64,000 nt of DNA from Flaccisagitta enflata. Lineage: Eukaryota > Chaetognatha > Sagittoidea > Aphragmophora. The DNA lies in NCBI GenBank assembly GCA_965153355.1, contig OZ231126.1:44888001-44952000 (forward strand), in the 5' to 3' direction. Position 1 is the stretch's first letter, and each line of letters begins with the position of its first letter. Positions 36,343 through 48,125 of this stretch are shown here, piece after piece. A program made the translations under genes and the position numbers. The notes beneath the pieces are model-generated. The model made no database searches and was not told where the DNA came from. It saw only the letters and a list, made by a program, of their open reading frames with translations.

Positions 36343-37852
36343 ATTTTTAGTCGTGGACACGCAACTCTCCACCTAACTGCGTAAGTCAGTTGGTCTGTCT
36401 CTCCGTTAGCAACATTTTTAGTCGCGTGCTATGCAACTCTATAAGCCACTTTTCGGTCTGTCGGTCTGTCGGTCCATCCGTAGGTTGGTCTGTCACAAAG
36501 TTGTTCAAAGGGCGTTTTACACTACTATCTTGCTAAAAAGTATATAGACAAGACTACATACAGTCCAATTATTTATCATTGAATAACTATGGCAAAATAA
36601 AAAAGCGAACAACTTGTTTGTCAATGTTTCACATCCAAGCAATGAGAAAAACATAGCAAAATCCATGACCATTTTGAAGATCTGCGAAAGATCTTTCAAG
36701 TGAGACCTTGCTGGATGTTCTAGCTCTATCCGTTTAGAAATGGCATTAGAATGAAGACAGGTGTTCAAGAGGTTGGAAACTCACTACACCATTTTCATGG
36801 GTTATCTTTATTCTAACATAAAAATTAAACGCACAAAGTTATTATTTCGTTCTTGGCGCCATTTTAAAGAAAATTTGAAGCTCTTTAATTTGCTCATGGA
36901 TAACAAATAGCTACTATAATCCTGAGCTGCATAATTGACAAAAACAGAAAGACTAAAATTCATCATTGGAAAAGAATTGAAACAAGCACTTTTTTCAATC
37001 AGCGATTGCTTTCTTCAAACCATTACCATTTCTAAACGAATAAAGCTACAATCACCAGCAACGTCGCATTTGATTTTTTGCAGAGCTTTAAAACGGTCAT
37101 GGATTTTCTATGGTTCAGGCCCATAGTTAGGCAGAAATTAGCAAAACAAAGTGTTCGCTTTTTTTCTTTGCCATAGTTACATTGGACATTTGTAAGACAT
37201 AACTAGTATTTTGTCCAACCTTCTGAGCATTAACTATGGCTATTGAGAGCCACAGCAGCCTTCCATTACGTGATTAAATGTAAGATGGAGTAACGTTCTC
37301 CTACACCTTGAGAACGATTCTTTTGAGCCTGAACATGCAGCTACAACTGTAGCTTCTGCATCTGACTTTATGACAATTTGATCAGATTGTTGTCTGGATT
37401 TTTTGCAGGCCAACTTTACACCAACGTGACGCCAACTTGACGGCAACACGTCACCCATTTTCTGCTTGGGGTAGCAATTTTGTTTTGCTTGTCATTTTTA
37501 AACAACTTAACTTAAAGCAATGGGGTTTGCACCAGTAGCTCGGAAATTTTTTTAAGTTTTTAGACACTGCTGATTTTCTTATGTTTGAATTATTTTTTGG
37601 GTAGTTATACCCGATAATGCTTGTCTATATACTTTTTAGCAAGATAGTATTTGAAGACAATATAAATGTCCTTTAAAATTTTTGAGACATTCATGAACCA
37701 TAGCAAATGTCCTCTAAACAAAATGTCTGTCTGCCTGACTTTTTTGAAAATGCCGACTTAGTTCTAATGACCTTGTTGAATGGCGAGCGGTTTTTGCATC
37801 ACTGCTCTGGCCCAACCTTCTAAAACTGGATTGCTGTGTATCCGGCATTGTT
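36343..37852 (+). mobile_element. Hairpin-ended element (family A), tandem start, split by insertion
   Basis: Two hairpin starts in a row: TTTTTAGTCGTGGACACGC (36345) and TTTTTAGTCGCGTGCTATGC (36414), each with a GGTC/GGTT tract. Interrupted by the TA-flanked element at 36523-37649, then resumes to a decayed end GTGTATCCGGCATTGTT. Confidence 0.65.
36523..37649. mobile_element. TA-flanked transposon with perfect 30-base inverted ends
   Basis: TACTATCTTGCTAAAAAGTA and ten further bases are perfectly inverted at 37620-37649. It is 1127 bases long with TA borders. The interior carries the shared TTTCTAAACG module on both strands (36660-36750 and 37030-37110). It lies inside a hairpin-ended element (left part ends 36522, right part resumes 37650). 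Perfect ends suggest a recent insertion. Confidence 0.85.
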
Positions 37853-38455
37853 AAAATGAATTAAGCTAAAATGCCATTAATTTCGGAGATTTCAATGTAT
37901 ATTATGATTAAAGCAAAGAACATTTTCGCTACTTAAACTTTTGAGGGATTTTCGGACAATTTTTGTTTTCCCCAAATTTCAAGGTTTTGCATTCTTTTGG
38001 GATCTAAATTAGTCATTACCGAATCAAATTGTTTGGATTTTTTTGCGATTTTTCAAGCCATCATTATTATTGAGTAAGCAACCAGGACCAGTAGAACCAG
38101 TCTGATTTGAAAAGAGAAGTACTTATGACTTTTACTTCATTATCCCATGAAATCAGGTTTTTTTTTTTTGGCTGAAGTTTATTAATTTCTTGTAAAATCT
38201 TACTAAATGAAAGAAGGTTTATTTCTTGTTATGTAGCAAAACTAAGTCAAATTATCTACCACCAAACAACATTGACTATTAAAAGAAATATCATCTTAAC
38301 CTTTCCACCTTATTGTTGAACAGGTGCTGAGCCTACATTCAGTAATTTGTATGGCATGCTTTGATGCAAAACCCACTCAATGGGATCCAAGAAGAGCTTG
38401 ATCTTTCATATAAACATACTGGCATTATTTTGTTCCCTCATTTGATTATCTCTCA
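37853..38455. other. Unassigned AT-rich stretch
   Basis: No gene or paired repeat seen. Confidence 0.4.
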
Positions 38456-38613
<158 letters not shown>

Positions 38614-39333
38614 CGATGTGCTTTGTTTGACCCAAAATCTGACTGAAGATCACAATTAATCAGAAGAACTCAATTCAAAAGAAGAACATAGATTTTCAGC
38701 AGGACACAATCATTCAGAAGAACACAATAAAAAACAACAATTCCCACATTTTTTCTCAAATTGCTGCACTTCTTCTTTCAAATATCTTCTTTGTATGACA
38801 ACATATGACTATTATTTACAGTGGGTGTGTTAAAACTATCAGCAACAGAGGCATTTATCACTATTTAATAATACGTTTAAGTAGGTTCTTGTTGGTTGGT
38901 GAGTGTTTTTTCTTTCTTTTTTAAGTGAAGGGTGATTTTTCTGCATGGTTCAGCGTGATCATTTGTCCAGCGTGATCATTTGTCCATGAATTCCAACTGT
39001 ACCACGAGGGAGTTAGCGAAGTGAGCAACCCCTTAATGCAACAAGCAAACAAAGCAAGCCTATTGCTGTGGACCAAGGAAGTGAAGAGCGTGGGGCTAGC
39101 AAACAAACAGAGCAAAGTATCAAGTGGTTATTTGAAAAAGGTGATTGTTATGAGTAAAAACAGGCCCTTTCACAGATCTGAATCTCAATTTCTTAAAGGA
39201 GGATGAGTTTATATGAATGTTAAGCAGACAAATCTTTAAAAAAAGCTATCCAGAAAATATCCAAAAGCGGGAAAACCTAACAACAAACTAACTGCAAAAG
39301 CGTCTAAAATTACTTAAAAATCGACCATTCAAA
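38614..39333. other. Stretch upstream of the glycosyltransferase gene
   Basis: Contains GCGTGATCATTTGTCCA twice (38953 and 38970) and a 61-codon open frame at 39021-39206 with no family match. No TATA-type promoter could be assigned with confidence. Confidence 0.4.
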
Positions 39334-40161
39334 ATGCGTAAATATAAAAGATTCCGATTCCTAATCATCTTTTTCTTTTTCATAGTTGCAGGAACATATT
39401 TCTATATCAACAACACCAGCAGTAACAGCATTTCAACTAGTAAGACTGATTTTTTGATCTGTATGTTCTTAACAGCTGGATTAAACAAGGAGGCTGAAAA
39501 TTCAATTGCGTCACTATCCAATCAAAAGTTGCATGACAAATTAGTTGTATCCGCTTTAGATAATGAAGCCTTTGATCATATTAATGGGTTGGGCATTAGG
39601 GTTGTTAAACGGGATACCAATTTGAAAAAAATAGCTGACTTTAGAACCAAGGAATATAATGACATACTACTAAACAAGCTGGATATAATTTTAGAACATC
39701 TTAAGATTGACAGGAAGATTGTCGTTTATTCTGATACTGATGTAGTTTTCTTGGACGATTTATTTGACGATATTGAAAGATTCAAAAACAGCGACTATGA
39801 CATGATGATTCAAAATGACGTTCCTAGTTTTGATGAATTTGACAAAAGCAATCTGTGTGCTGGATTTATGTTTCTCAAACCAAATAAAAAAGTGATAGAA
39901 ATCATCAAAAAATCTCAAAAAAAGGCCCTAGAGAGATACATGAATGATCAACAATGTTTGAATGAAGTGCTAAAAAATGATGATTCTATAAGATATGATG
40001 TATTGAACTTGAGAGATTTTCCCAATGGCAAACGGTATTTTGATCATGTAAATAGTGTCTTTAAAGAATATACACCAAAAATTGTTCATAATAATTGGTC
40101 ATTTAAAACAGCAGATAAAGTAGTGAGATTCAAAAAACATAATCTTTGGTTTATACAGTAG
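39334..40161 (+). CDS. Nucleotide-sugar glycosyltransferase, type II membrane protein
   Basis: 275 codons, no introns. Residues 1-8 are basic, then a hydrophobic segment (about 9-25) forms a signal anchor, so the catalytic part should face the Golgi/ER lumen. YSDTDVVFLDDL (132-143) carries the DxD motif that binds a metal and the nucleotide sugar. NLCAGFMFLKP (173-183), DQQCLNEVL (205-213), HNNW (252-255) and RFKKHNLWF (265-273) match the usual order in the nucleotide-diphospho-sugar transferase family (PF03407-like). Donor and acceptor sugars cannot be told. The gene is AT-rich like its surroundings. The stop codon TAG (40159-40161) and the last glutamine lie in a foldback transposon that starts at 40154. 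Without it the frame would run on only to a TGA at 40747. The missing introns may mean retrocopy or transfer, or simply a short gene. Confidence 0.85.
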   Translation: MRKYKRFRFLIIFFFFIVAGTYFYINNTSSNSISTSKTDFLICMFLTAGLNKEAENSIASLSNQKLHDKLVVSALDNEAFDHINGLGIRVVKRDTNLKKIADFRTKEYNDILLNKLDIILEHLKIDRKIVVYSDTDVVFLDDLFDDIERFKNSDYDMMIQNDVPSFDEFDKSNLCAGFMFLKPNKKVIEIIKKSQKKALERYMNDQQCLNEVLKNDDSIRYDVLNLRDFPNGKRYFDHVNSVFKEYTPKIVHNNWSFKTADKVVRFKKHNLWFIQ

Positions 40162-40734
40162 ATTCAGTCTAGATTTGAGATAACAGGGCAAGCATTATGG
40201 AAAAACAAATGAAGGAAAAACAAATGAAGCTAGAGAAGTGATATTTGAATCTTAAGATGATCTAAGGATGCTTTATTCCTCATGGTATCTGGTTGCCATG
40301 GAAACACATTTCTGTGTTTTCCTTCTAAAATATCAATATTTTCAGAGACTTTTTGAGGGAACATTGCAAAGTATCAAATTTGCAACAACTTTCCCACAGT
40401 ATGTTCTGTAAGAATATCACCTGTTTGGCAGTTGCCAGGGGCCATCACATATAAATACGCTCCCTAGCAACAGCTAAATGAGCAATATTGTCTCAGAACA
40501 TACTGTGGGAAAGTTTTTGCATATATGATTTTTAAATATTATTCCTTAGAAAATTTCTCAAAATATTGACATTTTACCAGTAACAAACAGAAATGTGTCT
40601 CCATGGCAAACAGATAGCATGGGCAATAAAGCATTCTTTGATTAGTGTCTGACTCAAATATCACTTCTCTGGCTCCATTGGTTTTCCTGTAATGCTTGCC
40701 CCTGTTATCTATAGTCAAGACAGAATCTACTGTA
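40154..40734. mobile_element. TA-flanked foldback element overlapping the glycosyltransferase stop codon
   Basis: The inverted ends TACAGTAGATTC are followed by inverted similarity along nearly the whole 581 bases (GAGAAGTGATATTTG, CACATTTCTGTG, AACTTTCCCACAGTATGTTC), so it would fold as one long hairpin. TA at both borders. Its first bases supply the last codon and the TAG stop of the upstream ORF. Confidence 0.8.
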
Positions 40735-41247
40735 CCACTTTGGAAGTGACTTGAGTAAGAGCATGCATGCATGTAAGAGCTTGCATGTTTCAGACTTAGA
40801 ATCAACTCAAACAGTTAGTATCTGTAAATGTAAAGGTAAATTGCACTTGAGACATTTGACCAGAAAATCGATCACATCGTCAGTACATAATTCAATGTAG
40901 GCATTTTTAACATCAATGACAGTGAGAATTAATGCACAAAGAACAAGGAATATACGCATCAAGATAACGATAAAGTATGACGTAAGTAAAGCGCTCGGAG
41001 AATTCTAAGGCCATTCGCTGAGAAACGCGTTTCCATTTTTTCGCGTTATCATTTATTTTCCCTTTTTTTCTCTCTTTCTTTCTCTTTCTTTTGGTTTATT
41101 TTCCATATCTCTGGTTTTCCTTTTTACCAAACAAGCGAGTGCACTACTGGCCATAATAACAGAATAGTGAAGCAATACGAGAAACTTGGAAGCTAATTGT
41201 TTGCCAATTTTTCAGATAGACTGACACAAAACGACACCTCCCACAAT

Positions 41248-42353
41248 CTACTCACACCTCATGCCCGCGCTGATATCCATCCCCCACCCCTCCTCTGCAT
41301 GCTCGACACCCATCCACCCCACACCTGAAGGCACCGTAACCCTCCAAGAACCCCGCCCTCGACGCCCTCTTGAAAGCTGCCAACAAGCCCAACCCCCGCT
41401 GAGCCTCAGGCACCGCGACCCACTCTTTGGGCAGCTTATAGCCAACCGACCTGTGGTCCCTCGTGGAGAGGAACAGCCCTGCCCTTGCCGATCTAGTGGC
41501 GTAGCCATGGACATCCCCCACCCTCCCAAGCATTGCAGCCTGGTTTGGGGGGAGACGGCTATTCCAGAATCGCCAAGCATGGACCCTAAGCTGCTGCCGG
41601 TAAAGGTCCCCCACCATGAGCATCCCAGCCTCAGCAAACAGCGGGTCTGCACTATACACCCCCCTCCTGCCAGTCGCCAGCCCAGCGAACCTCTTCTGAG
41701 ACCTGAGCAAGGAGCCCCCAAGCGTCAGGTTCCTCCCCTCCTTGAAGTCCCCCCCAAGCCCTCAAGCAGTACTGCAGATGGGGGAGAACAAGCCCATTAT
41801 AGAGCACAAGGAGGGAGCGCCCCCCTAAGACCTCCCCAGCCCTCCCAAGCACCCCAAGCAGCCGCCCTACCTTACCCCTCACCCTTTCTATCTGTCCGGT
41901 CCATCTCAGCCCCTCATCCACCCACACTCCAAGAAAACGCGCCCCCTCAACCCTCCTAACCTCCTCCCCTCCTATCTCGAGGCCCTCTGGCGGTGAGTCC
42001 CTCCCCGGTCGGCAAAAATAGACATACTACCTAGCTCATAAATATACGGACATCTGAAAATAAGCATCAACTTTAGCAAGCTGCTGCGCCTGAGCAAATT
42101 AGGTTACTGACCCCAGATTGGTCGTAATTGAAAGTTCTTAAGCAACTTTTTAAAATGGGCCTAATCTGGTGTCAGTAACTCAATTTTTTTAAGCGCAGCA
42201 CCTCTCTAAAGTTGATGCTATTTTTCAAGTGTCCGTATATTTATGAGCTAGATGGTACTCTGTCTTCTTCAGATTCAGAGTGAGCCTATTACACCTAAAC
42301 CATCTGCTGAGTTCCGCGAGCCCCCTATTTACCCTCCTATACAGCCTACATTC
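41248..42353 (-). mobile_element. Second LINE, degraded GC-rich fragment interrupted by a TA-flanked element
   Basis: Read on the minus strand, 42353-42258 encodes an RT piece ending in NRLTLNLKKTEY, typical of the RT domain after the YADD motif. The reading continues at 42024 with VEGARFLGVWVDEGLRW and LVLYNGLVLPHLQYCLRAWG, then after a frameshift near 41700 with LLRSQKRFAGLATGRRG, DLYRQQLRVHAWRFW and GYATRS, ending near 41252. The order and motifs match the C-terminal half of LINE ORF2 in Jockey/CR1-type elements. It is far more GC-rich than its flanks and unlike the LINE at 31 kb, so it belongs to a different family. It is interrupted at 42025-42257. Confidence 0.8.
42025..42257. mobile_element. 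TA-flanked MITE inserted in the LINE fragment
   Basis: Inverted ends TAGCTCATAAATATACGGAC at both sides, with further inverted similarity (ATCAACTTTA, GCTGCGC). It is flanked by TA on both sides. Dropping the element and one TA rejoins the LINE reading frame exactly, which proves insertion. The ends resemble the Tc1-like copies at 8828 and 20089 (CCATCTTGGCCATAAATATA). Confidence 0.85.
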
Positions 42354-42498
42354 ATTGTGATTTTGGGACAGAGGTTGAAACTTCAGTTTTCTTTCATCAT
42401 TTCTTCACTCATCCAAAATCTGTCTTCAATAATCGTGAATGAAGATAGTCGAATCAAAATGTGTCTTAGGCAAGCATATAAACCAAGACTTCTTAAAT

Positions 42499-43066
42499 AA
42501 ACAAGGCCAACACCTATAAGTCGCGTGCGAGACTCACATAATTACTTAATTTTATAACCATATAACTAAAATGACTTCCATTGTAGTTAGGGGACTTAAG
42601 ATGACCTAAAATGATTAAAAATGACATAAAATGATTGAAAATGACTAAATTGACTAAATCTGACCTAAAATGACTAAAATGACTTGAGTGACTAAAATGA
42701 CTTAAATTGACTTTGATTGACTCAAAATGACTTGGAATAACTTAAATTGACCAAGAATGACTTAAATTGACTTTAAGTGATCTAAATTGACTTAAATTGA
42801 ACTAAAATCACTTGAAAAATGAAAATAGATGAAATGACTCAAATGACTAAAATTGACTTAAAATGACCCAAAATTACTTAAAATGCTCTTATTTGACTAA
42901 AAATGATCTTATTTGACTAAAAATGACTTGATTGACTAAAAATCAGTCAGTAGGAATAAAACGAATAAAAAAAGTAAAAAGGGACAGACCGACCAACCGA
43001 CCGACCAACCGACCAACCGATGGACGGACAAAGCGGAGTGTAGAGTTGCGTGCACGCGACTGAAAA
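42499..43066 (-). mobile_element. Hairpin-ended element (family A2) with TGACTTAAAA satellite body
   Basis: ACAAGGCCAACACCTATAAG, then TCGCGTGCGAGACT. The body of about 400 bases is made of degenerate 10-base TGACTTAAAA units (42570-42940). ACCGACCGACCAACC tract, then hairpin AGTTGCGTGCACGCGACT. Confidence 0.7.
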
Positions 43067-43299
43067 CCTAATGCACACCCAAAACACTAATAATAATCAA
43101 TTTTTACTTTTAGTTATAAACGGGCAATAATGCTCAAGAAAAGTTATTGTGGTTTATCATACATAATTTGAATTTGTATTTTTTAATCATATATACAAAT
43201 TCAGAGATTTACTATTTCAAATATTCACATAATAAGCAATAACATACAATTTTTATTTTATCTGATACAGAGCTACCTTTTTTATGTCCACCCATTACT

Positions 43300-43518
43300 T
43301 GAGAGCAGGTACTTGCAAAATGGAGATACCCCACTTTGTCCGTTCGTTGGTCGGTTGGTCGGTCGGTCGGTTGGTTTGGTCATTTGCACATCATTTTTGT
43401 TTCCTTAAGTCATTTAGAAGTCATTTAGAAGGGCAAACTAAGTCATTCTAAGTCATTCTAAGTCATTCTAAGTCAATCTGTAAGTCTCGCACCTGACTTA
43501 TAAGTGTTGGCCTTGTTT
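43300..43518 (+). mobile_element. Hairpin-ended element (family A2), forward copy
   Basis: GTCGGTCGGTCGGTTGG tract at 43350, AAGTCATTCT repeats (43400-43475), GTAAGTCTCGCACCTGAC and GTGTTGGCCTTGTTT. The left hairpin is degraded. Confidence 0.6.
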
Positions 43519-43604
43519 ATGATGAGTAGATATCATCTCAAAGATAAGGAGAGGACTAGTTTCTCCCTCTACTCTACAACCCTGCCTTTAATCCCCACAG
43601 GAGG

Positions 43605-43613
<9 letters not shown>

Positions 43614-43680
<67 letters not shown>
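43614..43680. repeat. AG microsatellite
   Basis: About 33 units. Confidence 0.95.
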
Positions 43681-43682
<2 letters not shown>

Positions 43683-43914
43683 TCCCCGAGTTCCCAGCAC
43701 CAGGACGGGCTTCTTCGATCTCTCTGTCACTTTCAAATCAAGTCCTTTTACAGCGAGACGGGTAACATTGTCTCCAAATAGGGTACTTTAGTCATTAAGA
43801 ATAAGAGGCACTGTTTTTGAATCAGGCTAAGGTTCAAGTGAGCACAATTATACTATCAAAAAGTAAGTCAGTCTTGTCAATGACATCAATGGATTTTGTG
43901 GATCAACTCAAACC

Positions 43915-44362
43915 TGTTTTTAGTCGCGGACAAGCGACTCTGTTAGAGCCTTTGGCCGTCCGTTGGTTGGTTAGTCGGTCGGTCACACTCGAGTTAAAAA
44001 TGATCGCAGTGTAGTGTGAAAACGCGCATTCTCGCCCCTGCCCACCCATCCGCGAATGGTTTTGGCCATGTATCCGTCCGTGTATGAATCGTGGAAAACG
44101 AATTCAATCCTCTTCTATTTCGACATTGAAAGTCATTTTGAGTCAATTCAAGTTAAATTAAGTCATTTTTTTTCACCTCAGTCATTTTAGGAATTTTAGG
44201 TCAGTTTAAGTCAATTTAGTCATTCTAAGTCATTTTAAGTAATTTTTAATCGTTCTATGTCATCTTAAGTCAATTAACTTCAATGGAGGTCATTTCAGTT
44301 CTATGATATAATTAGGTAATGATGTAAGTCTCGCACGCGACTTATAGGTGTTGGCCTTGTTT
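43915..44362 (+). mobile_element. Hairpin-ended elements A and A2 in series
   Basis: The first part (43915-44090) has hairpin AGTCGCGGACAAGCGACT, GTCCGTTGGTTGGTTAG and CCATCCGCGAATGG. The second part (44130-44362) is an AAGTCATTTT satellite ending in AAGTCTCGCACGCGACTTA and GTGTTGGCCTTGTTTT. It may be one composite element. Confidence 0.6.
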
Positions 44363-44443
44363 TCTATAATCACTGTCTGTCAGTGTTTTCTCTTTGTCTC
44401 TGTCTTTCTCTGTCTATGACTGTCTCACTCTCTCTCTCTTTCT

Positions 44444-44804
<361 letters not shown>

Positions 44805-44959
44805 AAAATCCAAAAGCTAGCGTCGTAAAAGTCAGAGCCTATTTGTGTAACCTGGTAATTATTCTTTCTTGTTACATAGGGCCAAAGCTAAGGATCAATA
44901 GAAAATATCAATTTTTGCAAATATGCAAAAAATTAAATAAAGATTAGATTCATATAGCA

Positions 44960-45124
44960 TACAAGGCCGGATACACGGCAATCCAGTCGTGGACCGGTTG
45001 GGCAGGAGCAGTAAGCAAATTCAAAAATTCAAAAAATGTGACGGACGGACGGACGGACGGACTGATGGACAAACCTACCGACCGGCCGACGCAGGTGTAG
45101 AGTCGCGTGTCCGCCACTAAAAAT
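44960..45124 (-). mobile_element. Hairpin-ended element (family A, GGAC subtype)
   Basis: ACAAGGCCGGATACACGGC, CAGTCGTGGACCGG, a GACG tract of five units, then hairpin AGTCGCGTGTCCGCCACT and AAAAA. Confidence 0.75.
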
Positions 45125-45233
45125 ATGGATTTCGACCTCTGGTTGGCGCCATTGAAGAGAAAAATAAACTCTTTCTTAGCTGTGAATATCAAAAAAAGTA
45201 TCATCCCAGCCCCAAAACCGCTCAACTTTCAAC

Positions 45234-45438
45234 CAGGCCAACACCTGTAAGTCGCGTGTGGGACATCAACTTAAGATGGCTTAAAATGACTCAGGATGAC
45301 TTTAAAGTTCTTAAAATGACTTAAAATGACTTAAAAAGACATAAGATGATGTAGAATTAAAAGAAAACATAAAAAAAGTTAAGTGTGATCAACCCACAGA
45401 AAAGCGGGGTGTAGAGTGGCGTAGCACGCAACTAAAAA
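45234..45438 (-). mobile_element. Hairpin-ended element (family A2)
   Basis: AGGCCAACACCTGTAAGTCG, GCGTGTGGGACA, TGACTTAAAA units, then hairpin AGTGGCGTAGCACGCAACT and AAAAAG. Confidence 0.65.
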
Positions 45439-45507
45439 GAGAGACATACTGGTAAAAAGAGAGATGTACAGAGAGAAAGAAGCAAAGAGACAGAAAGAGA
45501 TAAACTT

Positions 45508-45611
<104 letters not shown>

Positions 45612-45811
45612 ATGCACAAACAAAAACACACTCACACACACGCAAATGGGCTTACACAGTCAATGGACAAGATATGATAGGTATATACATCATACCGTTG
45701 ACTTTGATCCAACTTACTGTTAATAAACAAAATATTGTTTGCAACAATCAGATGTTGAAAAAACAACAATCTCTAAATTTATATGACTGGACCATGAGTT
45801 CACAGACAGAA

Positions 45812-46795
45812 TTTATAGAAGTCTACAGATGGAACACGAGTCTACAGATGGAACGCTAGTTCAGACAGAAATACTAAGATCTAAGACAGGAATTATGAGG
45901 CTCATGCACACAGAATCATGCGAGTCTACAGACGGAATCCTGAGTCTACAGACGGAATGGCGAGCCTACAGACAGAATGGCGAGCCTACAGACGGAATGA
46001 CTGGGGACTCCACAGACGGAATGGCTGAGCCATGGACGGAATGGCAAGTTCAGACGGAATTATGAGTTTGCTAGACAGGAATTAGAGTCTACAGACCAAT
46101 CACAAGTCTACATAGAATTATAGAGTCTACAGATGAAATGGTTATTCACAGATGCAAATGGCAAACTAAGACGGGAATTATAGGCCCAGACAGAATCGTG
46201 AGTCTACAGACCAAATCACGAGCCCACAGACAGAACGCGAGTCTACACAGACAGAATCGCGAGTCTACAGACGGAAATCGCGAGTCTACAGACGGAAATC
46301 GCGAGCCTGCTGGCTGCACCGCGAGTCTACAGACAGAATTACAGAGTTCAGACGTAATCGCAGCTACAGACGAAATCATATGCTCACAGACGGAAATTAG
46401 TGTTTCACAGACAGAATCATAGTCACAGACGGAATTGCGAGTTCACAGACGGAATTTCATGAGTCTGCAGACGGAATCGCGAGTCTGCGACAATGCGCGA
46501 GTATACAGACAGAATCGCGAGTCTAAAGACGGAATCGCGAGACTACACACGGAATCCCCAATCTATGCACGGAATTGCGAGTCTACAGATGGAATCGCGA
46601 GCCCACAGAGGGAATGCGAGTCTACACGGACAGAATCGCGAGTCTACAGATGGAATCGCGAGTTCACAGACGGAATCAAGAGTTCACAGACGGAAATTAG
46701 GCCTACAGACGGAATTCGAGGAGTCTACAAGACGGAATTCTTCATATTACAGACGACCGCGAAACCACAGACGGAATCGCGAGTTCACCAGATGA
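45812..46795. repeat. GAATCGCGAGTCTACAGACG minisatellite
   Basis: About 1 kb of roughly 20-base units, degenerate at both ends and most regular at 46255-46700. The words CTACAGACGGAAT and CGCGAGT recur more than 20 times. Open frames over it are artefacts. Confidence 0.9.
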
Positions 46796-46799
46796 CCCA

Positions 46800-47214
46800 A
46801 CAGCCATAACGAATCATCGATGAGTAAAGGCAGATATTAAGCGTCCTTTACAGGTACTCCGTATCATCACCTGCGCTATTGTTGCATCCTATAAACACGA
46901 TCATTTCATTTCCGCAACATAATCCTGTGAGCTCCCCCTTCCAACTGAGTCAAGTCAAGCAATAGCCTAACAGCGATAACGAATCACTGTCTACGTCATT
47001 TTATCTCCTACAGCTGAGAGATTCATGATGTGAAGAGATTTGGCCATAGAAATCTTTCCTAGATAGAAAAGTTTTGTTAATGGAAGTGATTTCGCTATGG
47101 AAAAGATTTCTACCATTAGCATGCCACCCACTGTTCACTGAAAATTTGAAGACTTTCGGGCAAGTAGTTTTGGAGCTACAAAGGTTTACTATTTCCCATT
47201 TCGATTTAAAGACG
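46800..47214. other. Unassigned stretch
   Basis: ACAGCCATAACGAATCA (46799) and ACAGCGATAACGAATCA (46969) are direct repeats 170 bases apart. An inverted TTTGGCCATAGAAATCTT / GCTATGGAAAAGATTTC pair lies at 47040-47115. Confidence 0.4.
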
Positions 47215-47435
47215 GTGTACAAATCATGCAACTCTATAAAAGGCTTTGTCCATTCATTGGTCTATTGGTCCATCTGTAATGATTGAGTCAAAAAGTGCGA
47301 AAACCCGCATTTATGATGCTGTAGCTATGATTGTCTGTGTGTGTGAGTGAGCATTGGTTGGGGGAAGGTATGGATGGGGGTTGGGTGCCCCTACCCACCC
47401 ATCCGCAATAGTATTGTGACCCCGTGTCACTTGTC
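47215..47435 (+). mobile_element. Hairpin-ended element (family A, degraded)
   Basis: GCAACTCTATAAAAGGCTTT, GGTCTATTGGTCCATC, AAAACCCGCATTTATG, then CCCACCCATCCGCAATAG and CCCCGTGTCACTTGT. Same order as 43915-44090. Confidence 0.4.
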
Positions 47436-47982
47436 TCTCTCTCTCTCTCTCTCTCCCTTTTTTTCGACAATTTTTCCCAGTAGGCGATAATCGCCATTAC
47501 TGGTAGATCAAATGATTGGTGTTCTACATGTGGTAAAAGGAAAAAGTATACCTGACTTGGACGATCGATGAAGTGTAACAGGAATTTCGCCATCGATTTT
47601 GAACTCTCCTTTCTTTTTAAAGCCGTGGTAATCATTTAGGTGTTGCTGTTCAAAGTTTTGTTCGAGGTGTTTATTGAGAATAAAGTGAAGGTTGTCCCGA
47701 AGCCCATCTCCACTTGGAACCCTCGCGCGTTTATCTATCACACACAAAAAAAGTTTGAAATGCTCAAAAGATTTGCTACATATTTTCAATAAGAATTCTA
47801 AAATTAACCCATTTCTAGATGGCCCATCAGAATTTCAGTTATGCGCTTGCGACTGCGTTTATCTTTAGGTTCGTCAGACTTATAGAGTGGCTATCAGGCT
47901 GCTCAGATCATCTATGAATTCTGTGCAGAGTAAGGGCCTGTTTCTAGTCGTGACAATCGCATTTCGAAACCTGGGCCACCCG

Positions 47983-48125
47983 GTCGCTTGCTACGTTCGT
48001 TCGCTCGCGCCGCTCACTCCACTCACTCACTCCGCAGCGCACCGCTTCGCTATGCTCGCTTCGCTTCGCTATGCTCGCTTCGCTTCGCTATGCTCGCTTC
48101 GCTCGCTTGCTCCGTTCACGGGCTC
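47983..48125. repeat. TTCGCTATGCTCGCTTCGC tandem repeat
   Basis: A 19-base unit repeated about three times within a CTCACT/GCTCGCT-rich block. Confidence 0.8.

Noticed and set aside
41261-41959. 232-codon proline-rich frame on the + strand
   Set aside because: It is antisense to the GC-rich LINE fragment, which has recognisable reverse-transcriptase motifs on the minus strand.
45812-46795. CRISPR-like regular repeats
   Set aside because: The units are contiguous and degenerate with no unique spacers between identical repeats, so this is a minisatellite.
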